From Saccoglossus kowalevskii (taxonomy: Eukaryota > Hemichordata > Enteropneusta > Harrimaniidae): 56,490 bases of DNA. Location: contig NW_003158732.1 of assembly GCF_000003605.2 (NCBI RefSeq), forward strand, positions 28,027 to 84,516, given 5' to 3'. This document shows positions 42,701 to 51,700 of the stretch, one piece after another (the stretch's first letter is position 1; every line of letters starts with the position of its first letter). A model generated the notes under the pieces. It had not been told where the DNA came from and did no database searches. It saw only the letters and a program-made list of their open reading frames with translations. The position numbers and the translations under genes were made by a program.

Positions 42701-45700
42701 TAATGTAAACGTTTTAGAAGTTGATGGTACGAATAATAAATTACAACAATACGTCAATTAATTACGTGATCGATTTTTTGAAGGAGAATGTTTTTGGAGT
42801 GAATAAAATTATGAGATTCGTGAACATAAATCTGGCTTAACGTTTTGAATGCGTTTCCTTCAACGTTTTACAAAACAATTAAATTGCAACAATAATGTAT
42901 TTGTGTTTGTTTTTAATCTGTAGCATTTGTATTTCGAGAATGTTTCAAACTCTTCTAAATTGTGAAACATAATGTGTTGATTCCATTAAAAAAAATATTT
43001 GCCCTGTGACTGAGCTCACTAATATTCATAATTGTAAATAAGTTCTGTTAATCAATGAAGGAAAGAGATGTAAATGATATGCAAATTATTATGCAAATTA
43101 GCCCCGGCGCTATGCATTTTTTCTGGGGAGAACCCTGCATTTTGATTGGTTAATTAGCGACTTGACATATCTGGTCAAGGAACATGCTCGTGTGCATTCA
43201 AACAACATGATGGAAATCGTACTATTGCATCGATCGTTTACATGTGATCAAAATAATTCGCTTACTTGCATTTGATAACAATTCAACAAATTTATTTTTC
43301 GTGCGTTATTATAATCACTACTGAGTAATAATCAACAATTTCAACATTTCGAAAACAAGCTTCACTTGTGAGCCGTAGCATGGCCGGATTGCATTCAATC
43401 TGACCCCTAAATTGGAGTTACGCCTATATTCAAAAGATTGTACGGTGTATTGTTTATTTTGTGCATGTGTTGTGGAAAAATATGACCACTTCCCATTTAG
43501 TGATTGCAATATGTACGTAATAGAAACTGCACCCTGAACTTGAGCTGTTGAACCTAATTTTTAAATTGATACATTGCAATATAAACCGTGGTTTATATTA
43601 GGATTTTAACGGTACAGCTGAAACAAGTGTTATGCAAATTAGATAATTAATATGCCTGATAACCCAAAACTGTTCCTTCTAATTCTGGAAGACAAGCAAT
43701 TTATAGCTTCACAACTGATATACTTACCCTTTTCCATGTTTCAACCATAATTGGATCAATAATCCCCTGATACTCTATGATCAAGAATACACAACCAAGC
43801 AGGAAACAATCTGAGGGAACTAGAAAGAGAAAAGTCATCAAGAAACAAGCCAGTATAATCATTCACTTTCAACATTTAGAAAGGAATAAACAGGAGTAGG
43901 CATTAGGTAAATTTTCTTAACCAACAAACAGAGATTGTTCCACTACAGGGCAGCACACTAATACATGAACTTCATTGAAATAGTGGTAATATTTTATTGA
44001 TGCTGTATTCCTGAATTGAATTAGGAATGAACATACCATTCTGTGAGACGTCATGTCCATAATACTGTACTTGCTGTGGTGGCTGATGTACCATTGGCGG
44101 ATGTGGGGCTGAAAACCCACCATCCATTCGTGAATGTCCTGACTGACCTGGCACTGGGTACCTCTGTTGTTGTTGTTGTTGTTGTTGTTGTTGCTGCTGC
44201 TGCTGTTGCTGAGCTGAGGCACGCCCGAGGGCTGCTAATACCTGAGACATATCACGCCTTTCTTGACCAGGCGGTGACTTCATCATCATTTGCGACATTT
44301 GCGCATTGTTTGTAATATTCCTTAAAGTCCTCATTTCAGGCATATCCATGGCATTCGTTTGAAGATGCCCGAATGGCCCTGGCCCCATTTCACCAGTTTC
44401 TCGCATTCCCTGTTGGTGCATACGTTCCTGTTGCAATTGCATCTGATGTTGCAGCTGTTGTTGCTGCTGCTGTTGAAGTTGTTGTTGCTGCAGCTGCTGC
44501 TGTGTTTTACCCCGTGGTCGTCTCTGTCTTGGCTGTTTTGGCTGACCTCTACCCCGCGGACGCATCTGTATCTGCTGCATTTGTTGCTGTTGCATTAAAA
44601 ACTGAAACTGATTACCAGTCTGCATCTGAAAGCGCATTGGAATATTATTCATAATGTTTGGATTGGGAACTGGAACTCCAGGAGGTGGCTGCGACAACAT
44701 ACTCATAGATTCAATTGTTCTAGGTTTTTCAGGGACTGGTAGTTGCTTTGGTACTGGTATAGGTATTGGAATTGGTATCGGCTCTGGTTCCTGTATAGGT
44801 TCAGGTTCCGGTTCTGGTTCTGGTTCTGGTTCTGGAGTTGGTGGTTTAGGTGGAACTATCAACATGGGATGATACTTTTTTTCATCCTGCTTTCCTTTGT
44901 TGTTTATACTGTCAGACACCCAGTCTGGCATCACAATTTTTATTTTCTCTCCATGTTGCATAGCAGTGTCATACTTTGTCTGTAAAAAAATATATTCAAT
45001 ATATGAATGAGATCATGAAATAGAATTCAACTTGCTTATCATACGAGTTTAATCCATTTGAATGCAGAAATATGGTACAAATATATTGGACAAACAAAAC
45101 AGAGCAAAAACATCTGGTTGCTTGTACATTCTGACTAAATAATGACCACATACACCTACTTTCCCATTGGCTACAGATATTTATCAAATATTTTTCAAAA
45201 AAAAACAAGTCGTGCATGGCACAGTCCCAGTTAGTTCCAGTGATCTGTTTAAAACAAAATGGTCATTATAGTCGGCCATCCATTTTGAATTTGTTCCAAA
45301 AACAACAACAAAAATGCACCAGGGTGTAATGTTGTCCAATGTTTGTACAGTTCCGCAATGGCAGAAATGCTTGATTTTTATGAATTTTTAACATTACAAT
45401 GGTCAAATGAATTTAGGCGAGGGTTCTCCGAACCCGCCTATTCACATAGTTCATACCCACCATTGACTCCGGTCAGTCAAAATGACTATTTTGAGCAAAC
45501 AGAAAAAATGATGAAAGTCTTTTCACAGTTCGGGATGAAAACAAACTCAACACCCTAGTTAAGACCCAAAAAGGGGTGGCGTCTTACCTTGCCTGTGCTG
45601 TCCCCGGAGCAAGAAGTCAAAATGCTGCTACGGTGACAGGGTTCGATGTGCCTGAGAAAGCTAGACCCCAACCCAATTCTGGGGGGTAGTAAGCTTTCGA

Positions 45701-48700
45701 AGTAAAGACCAAAACAGTTCTGCATGAGGGCATAGGCCGCAAAGCGGGACCTGGGAGCTTCCAGGGGAGTGCTGATGGTAGAGAAATCTATCCGCATAAA
45801 ATGTCGGACTGACTTAGTGCCTATGCGCAGGGACCCTAGCGGTCGTTCGGGCTGGGTCAGCAAACCAAGACTGACCAGCCTAGAGAGACCCTTTTCAATG
45901 AATTCGGTGTCTCTTAGGTGGTAGTTGATAGAGACGTTCTGCGTTCACCAGAAGCCTGCCCTCCATGTGTGCTCGATGGGGGGTGACGCTAGCACTAGCT
46001 AGTTAGCAATCGCACAGACCTCATGCGCTCTGTGCAAGCTCTGTGTCGAGGAAGTTAAAGTATTATAGACCTCTAATACAGTCACAGTAAACCACCTGGT
46101 TATGAAAGTTGGGGAGGCTGGCCTATCCTGCCTGCCTGGGCCATAACACAAAGATGTGTGCCTGGCACCCCGTTCCAAATCCTTAGTACGGTTTGGTGGC
46201 AACTCCGTGCTCAAACCGAGTAGAGAAGCAATTCCTCCTGACCCTCCGGGCAGACAAAATTTGCCAGCCTGGAGATGACGATCGGATGAGGAGCGTGTCC
46301 TGGGAGTCCCAGTTGGGCGGCTCCCTTGTATGGGGTCTTGGAGTCAGGAAAGCAGTAAATAGTCTCCTAATAATAGGACAATCAGCTATTCTTGTTCCCG
46401 TACATTTTGAGTGGTGGGGACAAGGCAGACCGGTAGCCAACGATCGCTGCATAGGACAAACCCACTTCGTCAAACATGTGGACAAAGGAGCCTGCTACCT
46501 GGCCAAAAGAGGGATGGTATCGATCAATCTCCCTTCCGCTACACTAACCAGTGTATGCTCGCAGCCTAGAAATGTAGACTGCATTGGTGGAATCCCTGTT
46601 TGCCCTGGCCAAGACATTGTCAGCCCGCTCAGACGGCAGGTCCGGTAAGTCCGGAAGCACTGCTGGTGTTCTGACTAGCATTTCCAACAGAAGTGGAAAC
46701 TAGGCCTTACTTGGCCAATTGGGTGCAACCCATGATAATATGCGGGTGTGCCCCTGTCGAAGTTTTACCCGGTGAACTAGCGGGAAGGGAGGAAAGGCGT
46801 ACACAACTAAGTGGGTTCACGGGGTTAGCAAAGCGACCCTAGCCCAGGCTCCTGGAGTCAGCAGAAGTGTTACGTGATAGCTTAGCGTTCCGGGGTGCGG
46901 CAAACCGGTCCAACCTTGGACAGTCCTACAACTAAAACAGCCTGGAGGCTAAAACACTAGGGTATCAGCCACTCTGTGTTCTGGAGACAGAGCCGTCCTG
47001 AAAGGGAGTCGCCAGACTGTTCCTCACCCCTGGAAGGTGGTGTGCGGTTAGCTCCACATTGTATTCCAGGCACCAAAGGAGGATTTGCTCTACTAGGACT
47101 GACAACGATGGAATGCCCCCCCCCTCCTTCTCCCTTCCCATAGGAGAGCTCAGCGTTATAACAAGCGTTATACCGGGCGGCTGCGTAGTGCGGCCTGGGG
47201 AACGACCCTTTGAACTGAGGTCATCATTCTGATGATCCGCATTAGTTCTCGGAGGGAAACTGAAGGAACACTGACTAGGCATTCGGCTAGGCTGCTCAGC
47301 ACTAAGCAACACGCTTGATAAGCCAAGCTTACCTCTGTGTCAAAACTCCATTCCCAGGTACACCAACTGCGCGTTGGGTCGAGGGGATACTTGTCGATTT
47401 ACTAACAAGCCCAACTGGTGAAGTAAATCCTGTGTTAGCCTGATGCGTTTGGCTATTACCCCTTGCCTGGGTTGTTAGTAACCAGTAGTCTGGGTACAGA
47501 TTGAAGTGTACCGACATCTGGTGAAGCAGCAGCACTACCTGTTTCATCACTCGAGTGAACACGTAGGGCGCTGTGCCTAACCCGAACAGGGGAGCACCCA
47601 AAATTCGAATACTTGGCCCAGCTGGGCAATTCGAAGGAGATGGCAACTCGCTGGGTGCATCGGTATGTGCTTAAGTCTAGTGGGGCTAGCCAGTCGAAAC
47701 GGTAAATGGAGAGGAGAACCATGAATGGTGTCTCCATGTGGAACCGATCGAGGAGCACGTACTGATTCAGTCTGCCTAGGTCCAGAACTGGACGCCCGCC
47801 ACTTGTAGATTTGGTACTGCGAACACATTTGGGTAGAAGCCTGGACTTAGTTCCGACTGATGTATGGCGCCTTTTCCCAGCAAACTGCTACTTCCTGTCT
47901 GATTGAGTCCGCTGGGGAAATGGAGATTTCAGCAGTATCCTGTAACAGGATGCCACCACCTGGAAAGGTCCAGGGATCGGTCACCCGCTGTTTCCAAACA
48001 ACAGGGATACAACAACAACAACAGGGATATGTGGCCATGAGTTCAGCAGTTGCGAGGGGGGTGCAGTTGTGAGGGGGGTGCTCCCTTCCCCATGAGGCGA
48101 GTTCCCCAAGGCCTGAAGTAGTCACTAAGTTGTGACCTGGCCACTCGCCGAACACATGCCTGACCCCCACCCCACCACACCCCCCGGCTGCAGAGGTGAG
48201 CGTCAAACACGCTTCCCCCGCTGCCGGGTAGACGTCCGCCCAGGGAGGGTGAGGAGCCACCACCTGGCTCTTTCCTCCCTGGGAGCACGCCACTACATTC
48301 CCCTCCCATGGAAGGGTATAAGCGCTTGCCTCCTGGCTGACTCTGGCTAGCGGACGACGCCTTAGGGCGTTGTGTTTTCTGTGCTTGGGGTGCCCTCCGC
48401 TTGCCCTTGGCAGGGCCAACTGGCTAGCGGATTCGATCTGAACCCGCTGGTTCATTGCACTCCGAAGTTCCGTGACTGTACCCACCATTCCCTGAACAAA
48501 GAGGGTGGAGGATGTCCAGTCTGCGTCACTGAGGTGGGACGTACCCCGACTCAGCTTGTCGGCGAAAACACGTGCGTCTAAGGCCGCGTCTCGTAGCACA
48601 GTTTTGGCATCGGCCAAGAGAGCCAGGTGACACTAGGGGGTGTCGCACGTGGATGTGCAGTGGCCCACCAGTAAAAATGTTGCTTGGTCTAGGAGGCTGG

Positions 48701-51700
48701 TGCGTTCTGCCTCCAAGGTCTACGGAGTCCTGGGCGCGCACAATAATGCACTCAAGCAACTCTGCCCTCAGGGCTGAATGGGACGTCTTTGATTGGCAAG
48801 GACGCCCATGGAACGCGGCTGCCCCCTTTGCCCAGTTTGCTAAATTCGTGGTACCAAGGTCTGGGGAAGGAGCCTTGGAATCCGGTTGGGGGCGTTTTGG
48901 TCTCATCCCACGCTATGGGGTCTGATCCCGAAACCACACCAACCGGGTAGCGTTTGGTCCAGCGGGAAGTGTTGCCTAATGTTTTCCCCACCCAGGGGCT
49001 TTAAGCGTTACATCCTCTGCGGCTGACCAATGCCGCCCATCAACACCGTTTGCGTGCTCTGCGCCCCACTCCGCACTCGGACGGACAGGGAGAGACGTGC
49101 CGGCGGCGTTGCTTTGGATCCCGACGCCCGTGATCCCATAAGGGTTGAAGCAACCTTAGGTGGTCGCCTTAGGATCAAGGGTGGGGGTATTTACATCGTA
49201 TCACTGGGATAGATGATACTCAGCATCACCCCAAAAGCGTGGCTCACCGAGTCATATCCGTCACAAGCGAACTGCGTCTTCTTTCACTTTAAATATGTGG
49301 GAGGGAGTGTGTTCATGACAGGGTCGGTTCCCTCTGGGGACGCCCGTGGATTGGAAAGAAGGGAGTCAAAACCCACAGCAGAGACCGGACACAAAGATAA
49401 ATTCATTACCGTTCTACCGTTACCGCGTGATGAACCCTAGCTGGCTGAAAGTAGGAGGGGTCAACGTGTGCCCAGCCCTGAAAGCCCTGCCCCAAGATCG
49501 GAGGCTTGGCTGCGGTCCCCCGTTGGCATTCAGTGCCCGAGGCCCCAGAGGAGGCCCGGTACAATTAGCCTGAGCCTTGGCCTCCCCCCAAAATAGTGGG
49601 AGAGCCGCGGCTGGGAATGGGGGTTCCCCGGAAGAGACGTGTTTGAATGCAAACATGCTTTCGTGTTTCGTCCTGCTTGCCCACCGATTGAACACAGAGG
49701 AGACAGCTCGCTCCGACTGCGTCTGATCTACCCGGCCTGCCAGGGACGCAATTGCCCCGACAGTCCTTCGACCAAAGCCCTCAACTCGGAGGCAAACCCG
49801 GCGCCGTGCGAGGAAGGGTCCACAAAGGGACCCGCAACGGGCCCCATAGGAGAAAAGCCTCCAGGGGCACAGCCTCGCTGCAACCGGTAAAATCGGGTAA
49901 GCCACAGCCTGAAAAAACAGACAGTGAGGATGCCCTCCAATCAGCGGGGGAGATCGAGAAAAATATCGGTACCTTCACCATCGGGCCTCCGACTCGACGT
50001 CCCGGTACACGAAGCACTGGTAGCCGAGTGTGAGGACTTTCCACTCATGCAAAACACGCAAATCACTTTAACCGATTTGTTTACTGGACGCGCGACCTTG
50101 CTGTGACGCAGTCGGTCTCAGCGATTTTGATGGCTCTGAGAGAAAATCTCAGGCCTCAGAACTCCAGTGAAAAAACACACACCTTCACGCAAAAACCCCG
50201 AACACAACTACGACAAAGTATCTCGGATGCGGATTCTATGCTGGTAAATTCTGAATAAAACCACTGCACAGTCGACTAGAAACACAAGGAGACCGAAAAG
50301 AAAACGGCAGCGAGCTCTGGTGCTGTCATTACATCTATATATTGCTAAATACATTGTCAATAAAAGACGACATGCATGAGGAAAAACGAAATACAGTTGC
50401 CGCCATGAAAACCAACTGGTTACGTAGTGGCGCCGGATTTTAATTTCTTTGTTGTGAAAAATACTACACACAAAGGGGAAAACGGCACGAGGGTAAAAAA
50501 GACAAGGAAAACTTATCCTACCAGCTACAATGTCGGATGCCGTGCAGCGGCAACAACCCAAGCTAGAAACCCGAACAGGAAAAAGCAACAGAGCCAGGCA
50601 GAGCCGCTCAGAATCATTCCCGGCGAGGCAGAGATGAAAAAAAGAGTGATTGTACGGCCGTTTATGGCGCTGCCATATGGCCTCGGTCACGCGGGTTCGT
50701 GACGTAAGGGGTAAAAGAATCTTGGGGTTATGGGGCTTCCCCTGACCTACATTCTATCTCTCCGTCACCGACAGAATCGCTGATTAATGTCTACAGTTCA
50801 AAATAGTCATTTTCACTGACCGGAGTCTATGGTGGGTAATTGAACGTAGTGAATAATCGTGCATATGTGAAACGTATATGTGATGTATTATGTATATCTT
50901 AGGTTGGAAAATGTTTGGTCAAAGAATATAGCGCTGGAGATATAGCACTGGAACCAAATTTGTTAAAGCAAAATGAAATCCAATACAGCAACATAAAGGC
51001 AAATTTGACTATAAATACTTACACCTTCAGCAGTCGGTACTATGAGATGTGTGCATTGTGCGGTTAAATTCAGCTGACATTTACCACCAAAGAAAGTGAT
51101 CATAGCCCATAGTTTATCACGATCTTCATCAGCAATCTAGTAAAACAATATAGGTAAAAATAATTGTATTGCATCTTTAGAAATATTATAATGTGTGTGA
51201 TTGTTTGTGTTTTATATTATTATTCAATGTTTCTAAAAAGGAAGTACTGGTAGTGAAAACGCCTGAACAATTTCATGAAGGAGAAAACAATACGACTTGA
51301 ATAATGGATGTTTCAAAGTTTTCATAACAGATTGACCGATACTCACTTGCGATGGACATGCTACAACACCACTGAATATCTGAGTTGATTCGGGAACAAA
51401 GGCAGCAAATGGAAGCAGACATCTACATTTAATAGACATGAACACCCACTTTGACTGTAAGAAGGCAAACAAAACTCTGCTATCAATGTTGAAAACACAT
51501 ACCTTGGTGTGGTACAGTGATAAACTGTAAATTACTTTATTTTTACTTGAAATTAATTTGTAACTATGATTCAGTGAAAATAAACTTCATACAAGACTGA
51601 AAAAAACGTCTTTTCGGCAAAAATTAATAATGGCTAAAATAAAGTTTTTTACAGTAGTGAGTATGCCTCACATCAGGTCATGGAAATAATTGGTTAATGA

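Larger units (their letters stand above)
45438..50856 (-). mobile_element. decayed DIRS-type (tyrosine recombinase) retrotransposon in PAXIP1 intron 4
   Basis: A GC-rich 5.4-kb island with inverted termini of about 57 bp. On the minus strand, in order: a possible gag-like region (about 48.0-50.0 kb), reverse transcriptase, RNase H, then a DIRS-like tyrosine recombinase. This order plus inverted termini is the hallmark of DIRS retrotransposons. All domains carry stops, frameshifts and lost catalytic residues, so it is inactive. It shares PAXIP1's strand but adds no exon I can support. It is inserted next to a dispersed GGCCATTTT repeat. Confidence 0.85.

Noticed and set aside
41803..42761. 277-aa and 313-aa ORFs
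   Set aside because: Almost entirely N positions of the assembly gap.
44043..44985. Plus-strand ORFs rich in V/A, L or G/S opposite exon 5
   Set aside because: Antisense shadows of the Gln and Glu-Pro coding repeats.
49752..50033. Plus-strand 93-aa basic ORF
   Set aside because: Antisense to the DIRS minus-strand order; no family resemblance.
50208..50690. 160-aa minus-strand ORF
   Set aside because: Lies in the 5' part of the DIRS element; no recognisable domain and many Cys/Arg typical of a chance frame in GC-rich DNA.
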